A DNA stretch of 50,573 bases from Alphaproteobacteria bacterium (GTDB lineage: Bacteria; Pseudomonadota; Alphaproteobacteria; Rhodobacterales; Rhodobacteraceae). This document shows, one piece after another, positions 43,271-50,573 of the stretch (position 1 is its first letter; each line of letters opens with the position of its first letter). The stretch is from positions 1 through 50,573 of the forward strand of contig JAUILL010000025.1 of assembly GCA_030433335.1 (NCBI GenBank), in the 5' to 3' direction. Both the position numbers and the translations under genes were made by a program. The notes beneath the pieces were generated by a model, which did no database searches, was not told where the DNA came from, and saw only the letters and a program-made list of their open reading frames with translations.

Positions 43271-43831
43271 TCAAACGGCCGGACCGGGCTCGTACAGGCC
43301 CGAGGCAAGCGATTTCAGAATAGCATTTCCGCTGGCCTGAGCCTCCTCTGCCCCAGCTGGCGCGTACAAAGCCATAGACACCAATCGACCCGATACGACC
43401 CGAATGGCGCGCCAGTAGCGTTCGTCACCGCCGGGCAAAGTTTGCGAACCACCGCTTGCGATATGTAGCAAGGACACAGCGCCCGACTCTTCGCTGGCCA
43501 ACACGATGGGGTTCCCCAAGGCATCGGCAAACGCGTCAGTCGAGACCTGCGTCACAGGCACCTTTGGTCCGATCGATATCGTAATGATAGCCGGTGTCGC
43601 CGCGACCCCAAGCAGTGACCGGCAACTGGAGACCAAGGCAAATCCGCCCTTCACTCCGTAGTCAGAGGTGTTGCCCGTATCGATGCAGTACCCCGCAGGT
43701 GCAGCAATTCCTACGTCGCCACCCGCCAGAGCAATTGTCTTGGGGCTCGTCTCGATCAAGGGCAAACGATCACAGCTCGCGGCAATGAATACCCCGACCA
43801 AAATCAGCAAAGCTCGAACGGTCCGTCTCAA
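43271..43831 (-). CDS. putative lipoprotein, 186 aa
   Basis: A small exported protein with a lipobox: LLILVGVFIAASC, where Cys20 would be lipidated. The mature domain is beta-rich with two further cysteines (APAGYCIDTG, VSSCRSLLG) that may form a disulfide. The function is unknown. It is not in an operon with its neighbours. The upstream 262 bases are AT-rich and shared with the divergent CPBP gene. Confidence 0.8.
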   Translation of the reverse strand: MRRTVRALLILVGVFIAASCDRLPLIETSPKTIALAGGDVGIAAPAGYCIDTGNTSDYGVKGGFALVSSCRSLLGVAATPAIITISIGPKVPVTQVSTDAFADALGNPIVLASEESGAVSLLHIASGGSQTLPGGDERYWRAIRVVSGRLVSMALYAPAGAEEAQASGNAILKSLASGLYEPGPAV

Positions 43832-44093
43832 TTTGGGAAATACCCTTCGTCAGGCGCGTCTACACAAAACAATACTACGCGAATCGATTAGTATTCATAT
43901 AGAGAAATCCCCATATAAAAAAGGCGATCCGACCGCGTTTCAGCGGATTTTGGCCCGATTCGCTGTGGCATCCTTGCTGTCGATTCCTAAGCCCCTGCAA
44001 AGCCGATCATTCTTGGAATGATAGAGACAGGTTTCCACAAAAAGCACGCTGCTCTCCATTGTCTGAAACGCCCCGACTGCTACAGATAATGGT

Positions 44094-44993
44094 ATGAAAA
44101 TTCCTTCTGCATATGCAGCACACGACTCACTCGCAGCGCCCGCCCGCAAACGTCCCGAAGGTTGGCGCTTTGCATTGGGCATGGTTGTCATCATGATCGC
44201 AGGCTACGGGATCATGTCGACGTACTGGGCCCTGATCCAGACCATTGCGGGAGCGCAGGCCCCCGCTGTCGTGAACGATGCAGAAACCGGGTCGAGCCCG
44301 ATTGGGATGATACTCTTGCTGATCGGCTTCGGGTCCATGGCGGGCGGAGTCGCCTTGGCCGCAGAGCATGTGCACAAACGCGCCTTCCTCAGCCTGATTG
44401 GACCGCTGGATCTGGCGTGGTCACAATTCAAGCGCGTCATTCTGCCTGTCGCGGGCATCACTGCACTGGTGGCGATCCTGCCCTTTCCCGGCGAAGGACG
44501 CGCGTTAGAGAACAACCTACCGCTAGGGTACTGGATCGCCTTGCTGCCGCTGTCGATCTTTGCCCTCGGCGTGCAGGTCGTGACCGAAGAACTTCTCTTT
44601 CGGGGATATCTGCAGCAGCACCTGTCGGTTATCAGTCGCGATCCGCGTCTGTGGATCGGCTTACCCTCTGCTCTTTTTGCACTTGGCCACTATATGCCCG
44701 CAGAAACAGGTGCCAACGCTATTCCCCTCGCGCTCTGGGCAGGCGCGTTTGGCATCGCGATGGGGGATCTCACGGCTCGCGCAGGCACACTAGCCCCCGC
44801 TATTGCCGTGCATTTCGTGAACAATGCCGCAGCGATCCTGCTTGTCTCGTACCAAGGTGATTTGTCAGGGTTGGCCCTGTATACTTTGCCCGTTTCCGTC
44901 GCCGATGTTGAACCTGTGCGCGCTGCGCTCCCTGTTGATATCCTTTTGCTGGTCGTCACGTGGCTGGCCGCGCGCGTGGCGTTGCGCCGATGA
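44094..44993 (+). CDS. CPBP-family intramembrane metalloprotease 1
   Basis: A 299-aa polytopic protein with the CPBP (Abi, Rce1-like) motifs: EELLFRGYLQQH near residue 165 (glutamate pair and arginine), LFALGHYM (histidine) and VHFVNNAAAILL. These proteases lie in the inner membrane; relatives process prenylated peptides or protect bacteriocin producers. It is followed by a second member that overlaps by 4 bases. The pair looks like a duplication with divergence. The substrate is unknown. Confidence 0.88.
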   Translation: MKIPSAYAAHDSLAAPARKRPEGWRFALGMVVIMIAGYGIMSTYWALIQTIAGAQAPAVVNDAETGSSPIGMILLLIGFGSMAGGVALAAEHVHKRAFLSLIGPLDLAWSQFKRVILPVAGITALVAILPFPGEGRALENNLPLGYWIALLPLSIFALGVQVVTEELLFRGYLQQHLSVISRDPRLWIGLPSALFALGHYMPAETGANAIPLALWAGAFGIAMGDLTARAGTLAPAIAVHFVNNAAAILLVSYQGDLSGLALYTLPVSVADVEPVRAALPVDILLLVVTWLAARVALRR

Positions 44994-45892
44994 AATCCTA
45001 CGCGCCCCATGCTAGATTCATCGCACCTGCTCAGAACAGTGCGGACCTGGGTCGGCTGATTATCGGCTTTGCCCTGATCGAAGCGGCTTACTACGTGTCG
45101 CGCCATGCCTTCGCGCTTATCCTGCTTTTGATCGGCGAGACGCTTGGCCCCTCTGATCTGGAGCCAAGCTACGAATATGGTGACACTGCCCTTGGCCTGC
45201 TGCTCCAACTCTTCTCGTTCGGGTTCCTCGCGCTCGCGGTTGTCGCGGTCGTCTGGGTCCAACATTCGCGCAGCGGCTGGACTCTGTTCGGGGATCTGAG
45301 GGGGTATCTCCGCACACTTCTTCTGGCGGCGGGCGCGTGTTTCGCGGTTTTTGCAGCGCTCGAATTTCTCCCTCCGTTTTACAGCTATGACGGCGGCGAG
45401 TTCCAGCTTGGGCGGTTTGCTCTGCTGCCACTGTCGTTGCTGGCCATTCTGGTCCAAACAGGCGCCGAAGAGATCATGTATCGCGGCTACCTTCAGCAGC
45501 AATTTGCGGCGCGTTTTGCGAGCCCGGTCACGTGGATGATTGCGCCGAACCTGCTCTTCGCATTCGCCCATATGGACCTTAGCAATGATGCGGTCCTCAG
45601 CTTGCAATACGTCGCTTGGACCTTTGTTTTCGGGCTGGCCTGCAGCGATCTGACCGCACGCACGGGCAGTCTGGCCGCCGCGATGGGATTCCACTTTGCC
45701 AATAATGCCTATGTCTTCCTGTTTTGGGCCGAGGAATACACCCCCGACTCAGGCCTCGCTCTCTTGCTCTTCCCTGAATGGAATGGGACCACAAATCCCG
45801 AAGCAGTTCCCCTGATCGACCTGATTTTCCTGAGCGACCTCGCCCTGCCGATCGTTCTTTGGCTTGCTGTCCGCCTCGCTATTCGCCGCTGA
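44990..45892 (+). CDS. CPBP-family intramembrane metalloprotease 2
   Basis: A 300-aa paralogue-like partner of the preceding gene: EEIMYRGYLQQQF near residue 160, LFAFAHMDLS and GFHFANNAYVFL supply the conserved glutamates, arginine, histidine and asparagine. Several hydrophobic segments span the protein. The ATG at 44990 overlaps the TGA of gene 1. The identity between the two is low outside the motifs, so the duplication is old or the genes were paired secondarily. Confidence 0.88.
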   Translation: MKSYAPHARFIAPAQNSADLGRLIIGFALIEAAYYVSRHAFALILLLIGETLGPSDLEPSYEYGDTALGLLLQLFSFGFLALAVVAVVWVQHSRSGWTLFGDLRGYLRTLLLAAGACFAVFAALEFLPPFYSYDGGEFQLGRFALLPLSLLAILVQTGAEEIMYRGYLQQQFAARFASPVTWMIAPNLLFAFAHMDLSNDAVLSLQYVAWTFVFGLACSDLTARTGSLAAAMGFHFANNAYVFLFWAEEYTPDSGLALLLFPEWNGTTNPEAVPLIDLIFLSDLALPIVLWLAVRLAIRR

Positions 45893-45958
45893 TTGCAATC
45901 CTGTGCTATGACGCTTATCTGTGCGCCAACGCGCCGCAGTAGGCCTCAGGGGTAAGCA

Positions 45959-46882
45959 ATGAACTGGATCACCAACTACGTCCGTCCGACAATCAACTCG
46001 TTCTTCTCGCGCCGTGAAGTTCCCGAGAATCTGTGGACCAAGTGTGAGTCATGCGGAACCATGCTGTTCCACCGTGAACTCAAGGACAACCAGAACGTCT
46101 GCACCAACTGTGGTCACCACATGGCGATCACCCCCCGCGAGCGTTTCGAGCATCTGTTCGACGGTGGTGTCTTTACCGAAGTCGCCGTGCCAGAGCCCAT
46201 CGCAGACCCCCTGCAGTTCCGCGACCAGAAGAAATACCCCGACCGCATGAAAGCGGCCCAGAAAAAGACCGGCGAGAAAGAAGCCATGCTGGTCGCCGAA
46301 GGTGAGATCGGCCGCACCCCCATCGTGGCGGCGGCGCAGGACTTTACTTTTATGGGGGGCTCCATGGGCATGTACGTGGGCAACGCGATCATCGCGGGTG
46401 CCGAGCGTGCGGTTGAAATGGGCCGTCCCTTTGTTCTGTTCTCGGCCGCTGGCGGCGCGCGCATGCAAGAGGGCATCCTGTCCCTGATGCAGATGCCCCG
46501 CACCACCGTCGCCGTGCAGATGCTCAAAGAGGCGAACCTGCCCTACATCGTTGTGTTGACCCACCCCACTACCGGTGGCGTGACCGCGTCCTACGCGATG
46601 CTCGGTGACATCCAGATTGCCGAACCCAACGCCCTGATCTGCTTTGCCGGTCCCCGCGTGATCGAGCAAACCATCCGCGAAAAGCTGCCCGAGGGCTTCC
46701 AGCGCGCAGAATATCTGCTGGATCACGGCATGCTGGACCGCGTGACCCCGCGCACCAAGCTGCGGGACGAATTGATCACCATCACACGTATGCTCATGGG
46801 GCAGCCCCCAGCAGTAGCCGGCGACCTGCCCGCCCCTGTTGAGGCAGCCTCTATCGAAGCCCCCGCAGAAGAGCAGAAATGA
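45959..46882 (+). CDS. accD: acetyl-CoA carboxylase carboxyltransferase subunit beta
   Basis: A 307-aa subunit that transfers the carboxyl group from biotin to acetyl-CoA in the first step of fatty-acid synthesis. It has the N-terminal zinc ribbon [20 protein letters not shown] and CTNCGHH, then the crotonase-like carboxyltransferase domain ([44 protein letters not shown]). AGGGGT precedes the ATG. It overlaps folC by 4 bases, the conserved accD-folC arrangement. Confidence 0.96.
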   Translation: MNWITNYVRPTINSFFSRREVPENLWTKCESCGTMLFHRELKDNQNVCTNCGHHMAITPRERFEHLFDGGVFTEVAVPEPIADPLQFRDQKKYPDRMKAAQKKTGEKEAMLVAEGEIGRTPIVAAAQDFTFMGGSMGMYVGNAIIAGAERAVEMGRPFVLFSAAGGARMQEGILSLMQMPRTTVAVQMLKEANLPYIVVLTHPTTGGVTASYAMLGDIQIAEPNALICFAGPRVIEQTIREKLPEGFQRAEYLLDHGMLDRVTPRTKLRDELITITRMLMGQPPAVAGDLPAPVEAASIEAPAEEQK

Positions 46883-48153
46883 CCGAGGTTACATCGGACG
46901 TCATCCTTGACCGGATGATGGCGCTGCACCCCAAAGTCATCGACCTGACGCTGGACCGTGTCTGGCGTCTGCTCGAAGCTCTGGACAACCCGCAGAACGC
47001 GATGCCCCCCGTGATCCATCTGGCGGGCACCAATGGCAAGGGGAGCACCCAAGCCATGATCCGCGCGGGCCTCGAGGCGATGGGCAAGAAGGTCCATGCC
47101 TACACCTCGCCCCATCTTGCGCGCTTTCACGAGCGTATCCGTCTGGCGGGCGAGTTGATCAGCGAACCCGCTTTGACCGCCCTTCTGGACGAGTGCTACG
47201 AGAAGAACGGCGGCGAGAATATCACCTATTTCGAGATCACGACCTGCGCGGCGCTCTTGGCTTTTGCGCGGACACCGGCGGATTACACCCTGCTGGAGGT
47301 CGGCCTTGGCGGTCGCCTCGACGCGACCAACGTGATCGACAAACCCGCGCTGACCATCATCACGCCCGTAGACATCGACCACCAGCAGTTCCTAGGCGAA
47401 ACGCTGCCCGAGATCGCAGGCGAGAAAGCTGGCATCATCAAGCGCGGCGTCCCCGTGATCGTCGGCCCTCAGAAAGACGAAGGTCTCGAGGTGATCGAAG
47501 CCCGCGCCGAACGTCTTGGCGCTCCGGTTCTGGCCTATGGACAGCACTGGCATGTGGGCACTGAAAACGGCCGTCTCGTTTACCAAGATGAACAAGGCCT
47601 GCTAGACCTGCCCCTGCCCAACCTTCCCGGTCCACACCAGATCATGAACGCGGGCGCCGCGCTGGCCGCGCTGCGCCATCTTGGTGCAGACGAAGCGGCG
47701 TGCGAAGCGTCCGTGACCAAAGCGTTCTGGCCCGCCCGCATGCAGCGCCTGCGCGAAGGGCCGCTGTTCGACATCGCAGGGGATGCGGAACTCTGGCTAG
47801 ATGGCGGACACAACCCAGCGGCCGGTGACGCAATCGCGGCGACCCTGTCCCAGATGCCCCAGCGTGAAACCCATCTGATCTGCGGCATGCTGAACACCAA
47901 GGATATCACTGGCTACCTGCGCCCAATCGCGCAGCACGCCAGCAGCCTGACCGCCGTCTCGATCCCCGGCGAGCCGAACACCTTGCCTGCAGAAACCACG
48001 GCAGAGGCAGCGGCAAAGGTCGGGATGACAGCTTCGACAGCTCCTGATGTAGACACTGCGCTGCGCCAGTTGACCGCCAACAATCAGAACATCCGCATTC
48101 TGATCTGCGGTTCTCTCTATCTTGCCGGACAAATTCTAAAGAAAAACGGCTGA
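46879..48153 (+). CDS. folC: bifunctional folylpolyglutamate synthase / dihydrofolate synthase
   Basis: A 424-aa Mur-ligase-family enzyme that adds glutamates to folate and dihydropteroate. It has the ATP loop [16 protein letters not shown], the pattern [13 protein letters not shown], and [15 protein letters not shown], and ends in the usual C-terminal domain ([15 protein letters not shown]). It is translationally coupled to accD. A hairpin overlaps its stop codon. Confidence 0.96.
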   Translation: MTEVTSDVILDRMMALHPKVIDLTLDRVWRLLEALDNPQNAMPPVIHLAGTNGKGSTQAMIRAGLEAMGKKVHAYTSPHLARFHERIRLAGELISEPALTALLDECYEKNGGENITYFEITTCAALLAFARTPADYTLLEVGLGGRLDATNVIDKPALTIITPVDIDHQQFLGETLPEIAGEKAGIIKRGVPVIVGPQKDEGLEVIEARAERLGAPVLAYGQHWHVGTENGRLVYQDEQGLLDLPLPNLPGPHQIMNAGAALAALRHLGADEAACEASVTKAFWPARMQRLREGPLFDIAGDAELWLDGGHNPAAGDAIAATLSQMPQRETHLICGMLNTKDITGYLRPIAQHASSLTAVSIPGEPNTLPAETTAEAAAKVGMTASTAPDVDTALRQLTANNQNIRILICGSLYLAGQILKKNG

Positions 48154-48177
48154 ACCCATCAGGATCCAGCCGCTTTC
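48144..48177. terminator. hairpin between convergent folC and the pseudo-receiver gene
   Basis: CGGCTG and CAGCCG pair around a 14-base loop. The minus strand reads TTTTTCTTT after the stem and the plus strand CTTTCGTT, so it best serves the minus-strand gene. The left arm overlaps the folC stop. Confidence 0.7.
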
Positions 48178-48202
48178 GTTCCGATGTGAGTGGTCGGGTC
48201 TA

Positions 48203-48808
48203 TTATGCTTTGCGTCCAGAGACGCGACGCTGCGCACGGCCTTGCGCACGCATGACTGTGTCCACAACGTCTGCTTCGCTCGCAGGCATTCTGATCACGT
48301 TAGCGGTCGGCAAACGCGACAGCGCCACTTTGCAGGCCCCGCTACCGGGGCGCACCATCATCACGACAGGGCTGTCCCCTTGCTCTAGGATGTTCAACAG
48401 GGCTTCGGCATGTTCTTCGTCCGACGCGCTGTCTTCGAGACACAGAATCACGGTGTGAAAGGTCATCCCGCTGTTGCGCATGATCGACACGGCCAGCGTG
48501 GGGTCGTCAGATCCAGCGACTTCCAATCCTTCGTCGCTCAGCAACTGTGTCATCGCGCCCAAGGCATCCGTCGAGTCTGTGACCAAGAGCACAGGCAAAG
48601 CAGACGGAGAGGGCGCACCGACCGCATCCTTTGCCCAACTCCGGCTCGGTTCATTCGCCACCAGATGCATCGAACGCCCGAACCTTTCAAAATGAAGGCC
48701 GCCGTCTGCTCCGCAGACAAATGTCAGCCCACGCGGTTCGTGTTTCGGAAGATATCCGCATGTGCGAACATCTCGACCGCTGGTTTGGAATTTATCCTGT
48801 TTAGACAT
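48203..48808 (-). CDS. receiver-like domain protein lacking the phospho-acceptor Asp
   Basis: A 201-aa protein. Residues ~70-190 resemble a response-regulator receiver fold (LPVLLVTDSTDALGAMTQLL, GMTFHTVILCLEDSAS, SPVVMMVRPG). The acidic pocket (TDS instead of DD), the phospho-acceptor position (ILC before LED) and the conserved lysine (R instead) all differ, so it is a pseudo-receiver. The first ~65 residues have no family I know. No kinase gene is nearby. It may be a signalling adaptor; the role is unknown. Confidence 0.7.
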   Translation of the reverse strand: MSKQDKFQTSGRDVRTCGYLPKHEPRGLTFVCGADGGLHFERFGRSMHLVANEPSRSWAKDAVGAPSPSALPVLLVTDSTDALGAMTQLLSDEGLEVAGSDDPTLAVSIMRNSGMTFHTVILCLEDSASDEEHAEALLNILEQGDSPVVMMVRPGSGACKVALSRLPTANVIRMPASEADVVDTVMRAQGRAQRRVSGRKA

Positions 48809-49245
48809 TGTATCGCGCCATCAAGTAGAGGTTCATTCAACGTAAGAAGAAGCTAACGCACTTGCGACCTACCCGACAGATGTCCTTGAGTATCGGGATA
48901 CATACTTTGGGATAATCAAAGCCCACACAAAGGTCTAAGATCTGCGACGAACAGCGACAGAACTTCTGACCTATCTCCCAAAAACACATGCTATTTCTAG
49001 CAGATAAGGGGTAGATTGCAGCTAAATCCTACCCCAAATCAAAGAGCGCGTGAACGGCACTAGCGGTGAGTCGCGACAGACACTTGTGTAGGCACATCTA
49101 TCCAATAGCAGAATCTGAGCCCGTTCGAACGTATCCACCCAAGGGCGAAACCCTCGATTTTCGCTACATCGCAGCGGTATTTGGGCGAATTTCGCCGCAT
49201 AGCAGCATTTTTAGGCACAAAGTGTGGGCTTCATGAACTAACCAT
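48809..49245. other. 437-base gap with dyads, no gene seen
   Basis: I see no gene with credible coding features between the pseudo-receiver gene and zapE. Dyads include GCTA-TTTC-TAGC (48990-49001), GGGGTAG/CTACCCC (49008-49014 with 49029-49035), CGTTCGAACG (49122-49131) and GGCGAA-T-TTCGCC around 49184-49196. The last could be near the zapE 3' end. The region is less GC-rich than its surroundings. It may hold a promoter and a small RNA, but nothing is recognisable. Confidence 0.5.
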
Positions 49246-50313
49246 TCAGTCCCGATCGTCGCCCCACCCATCGGACTGCATTTCGCGCAAACGACTCGCG
49301 GTCCGCGTAAATTCGAACGCCCCATCCCCTTCGACGTAGAGCATCTCGGGCTTGTCCGCCGCACTTGCGATCAACCGGACCTTGGCTTCGTAAAGCGCAT
49401 CGATCAGCGTCACGAATCTCTTGGCTTCGTTGAAGTTGGAACGGCCAAGGGCGGGAATATTCTCGACCACAAGAACTCGAAGGGCATGCGCGACGGCCAG
49501 ATAATCCGCAGGTCCAAGCGCAGCACCGCAAAGTTCGTGAAAGCCCACACGGCCCACGCCGTTGTGGTGGCGCGGGATCTCGACCTTGCGCCCCTTGACC
49601 GTCAACACCAGCGGCGTTTCTTGGCCACCGGTCAGATCTTTCCAGATGCTGTTGATCTCTGTCCGCGCCGCCTCGTTCGCGGGGTAGAAGTACACAGGAC
49701 TGCCCGCAAGGCGGTTCTGTCGATAATCCCGCGGACTCGCCATCTCCCAGACCACGAGCTGCTCTTTGATCAGCGCGATGAAGGGCAGGAACAGCTGGCG
49801 ATTCAGGCCGTTTTTGTACAGGTCATCCGGAACGCGGTTCGACGTTGTGACCACGACGACGCCTGCATCAAACAGCATTTGGAACAACCGCCCGACGATC
49901 ATGGCATCGGTGATATCCGTGATCTGCATCTCGTCAAAGGCAAGGAGTTTGACTTCGTCGATGATCTTTTTGGCAGCTGGCTTCAGCGCATCCTCGACAC
50001 CAGAGGCACGGGCTTCGTGCATCGCTTCGTGGATTTCTTGCATAAAGGCATGGAAATGCACGCGCCGCGCGGGAACGCCCAACTGGGATACGAAGAGATC
50101 CATTACCATGGACTTACCGCGCCCTACCCCACCCCAGAGGTAAAGACCCTTGGGTGGCGGCGGTGCTTTGCGGAACAGGCCACGTTTGACGGGCACCGCG
50201 AGTTCGGCGCGAATCCGCTCGAATTCCGGCAGAACCGCCTCTTGGGCCGGGTCACTGTGGATTTCACCCGCCGCGACTCGGGCCGCGTAAATTTCCTGGA
50301 TCGTCTGTGTCAT
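49246..50313 (-). CDS. zapE: cell division ATPase ZapE (AFG1 family)
   Basis: A 355-aa P-loop ATPase of the AFG1/ZapE family. Walker A is GLYLWGGVGRGKSMVMD (residues ~57-72), followed by RRVHFHAFMQEIHEAM, Walker B LLAFDEMQITD, and the sensor region VVVTTSNRVPDDLYKNGL. ZapE associates with the FtsZ ring during constriction in E. coli; mitochondrial relatives handle respiratory-chain proteins. The length is typical. The start codon is ~135 bases from the right-hand IS terminus. Confidence 0.93.
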   Translation of the reverse strand: MTQTIQEIYAARVAAGEIHSDPAQEAVLPEFERIRAELAVPVKRGLFRKAPPPPKGLYLWGGVGRGKSMVMDLFVSQLGVPARRVHFHAFMQEIHEAMHEARASGVEDALKPAAKKIIDEVKLLAFDEMQITDITDAMIVGRLFQMLFDAGVVVVTTSNRVPDDLYKNGLNRQLFLPFIALIKEQLVVWEMASPRDYRQNRLAGSPVYFYPANEAARTEINSIWKDLTGGQETPLVLTVKGRKVEIPRHHNGVGRVGFHELCGAALGPADYLAVAHALRVLVVENIPALGRSNFNEAKRFVTLIDALYEAKVRLIASAADKPEMLYVEGDGAFEFTRTASRLREMQSDGWGDDRD

Positions 50314-50447
50314 GGGCCTTGATTAACTTGGCGAGCACCCCGCGCCAATAGGCGTTTGCACCAAGCAGAAAATGCTTTTCTGACCTCCGCAATACACAAT
50401 TTGATATTTAGTTTTTGCGTTCTTAGACGTTCCAACGTAAAGAAAGG

Positions 50448-50573
50448 TAGGGTCAGGACGCATTGATTTCCGTTGTGCTGCGTGATTCACGGCTCGGAAA
50501 ACGGAGCGGTGACATGAGTGATCTATACTGGTTAAGCGATACGCAGATGGCCAAGCTTGAACCTTTTTTCCCA
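50448..50573 (+). mobile_element. IS5-family element, right copy (terminus only)
   Basis: Bases 50448-50572 are the reverse complement of 1-125. The element starts with GGGTCAGGACGC at 50450, preceded by TA. It reads outward. The insertion point lies in the space upstream of zapE. Confidence 0.85.
50514..50573 (+). CDS. IS5-family transposase, N-terminal fragment (partial)
   Basis: The first 20 codons (MSDLYWLSDTQMAKLEPFFP) of a transposase that continues beyond the window. It is the same protein start as on the minus strand at 59-1. The ATG is 64 bases inside the IS terminus. Confidence 0.75.
   Translation, partial: MSDLYWLSDTQMAKLEPFFP

Noticed and set aside
49164..49364. Small frame overlapping the 3' end of zapE
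   Set aside because: Another frame of zapE with no ribosome-binding site.

Overview
The window is about 50.6 kb of GC-rich DNA from a roseobacter-type alphaproteobacterium (Rhodobacterales). The evidence is gene content: a membrane-bound urate hydroxylase PuuD with a cytochrome c tail, an ALDH16-type tandem aldehyde dehydrogenase next to deoC, a sulfide:quinone oxidoreductase fused to a phosphatase-like domain, HemP with a TGA-N9-TC(A/G) iron box, and several conserved small roseobacter proteins. I found no rRNA, tRNA, CRISPR array or prophage. I cannot name the genus.

Both ends are the same insertion-sequence terminus in opposite orientation. Bases 1-125 are the reverse complement of 50448-50572, and each copy carries the first ~20 codons of an IS5-family transposase reading outward. 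The window is therefore probably a complete assembly contig that broke at a multi-copy IS.

Layout. (1) 0.37-3.7 kb: an H-NS-like nucleoid protein, then a zinc-uptake regulon (znuA divergent from zur-znuC-znuB) around a Zur box. (2) 3.7-10.75 kb: a purine-waste cluster (puuD, LysR regulator, uraH, a puuE-uraD fusion, allE, allA, NCS2 permease) covering urate to glyoxylate except allantoate hydrolysis. Both divergent promoter regions share a bipartite motif. (3) 10.9-15.2 kb: sulfide oxidation and sulfate transport (SQR fusion behind an ATTC-N8-GAAT site, SulP), then a degenerate sugar-kinase-like gene behind a strong hairpin. (4) 15.2-20.1 kb: zinc-finger protein, orphan ABC ATPase, an unknown 236-aa protein, a HIT protein, and a GT14 glycosyltransferase divergent from a sulfotransferase. 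(5) 20.1-25.9 kb: deoC-ALDH16, a GT92-like glycosyltransferase and argE. (6) 26.0-31.1 kb: a polyamine-type ABC importer preceded by 0.54 kb of non-coding DNA rich in inverted repeats. (7) 31.2-39.7 kb: hemP, peroxiredoxin, ferredoxin reductase-rsmD, map, sfsA, a tightly overlapping cinA-like/GNAT/AhpD-like/OmpA operon and a LysR gene. (8) 39.8-50.4 kb: FadH-type reductase, roseobacter hypotheticals, a tandem pair of CPBP proteases, accD-folC, a pseudo-receiver protein, a 0.44-kb gap and zapE.

Most of the window is ordinary chromosome. The most distinctive points are the shared operator-like motif of the urate cluster, the sulfide-responsive box before the SQR fusion, hairpins that overlap translation starts, the unknown 236-aa gene, and the inverted IS termini.
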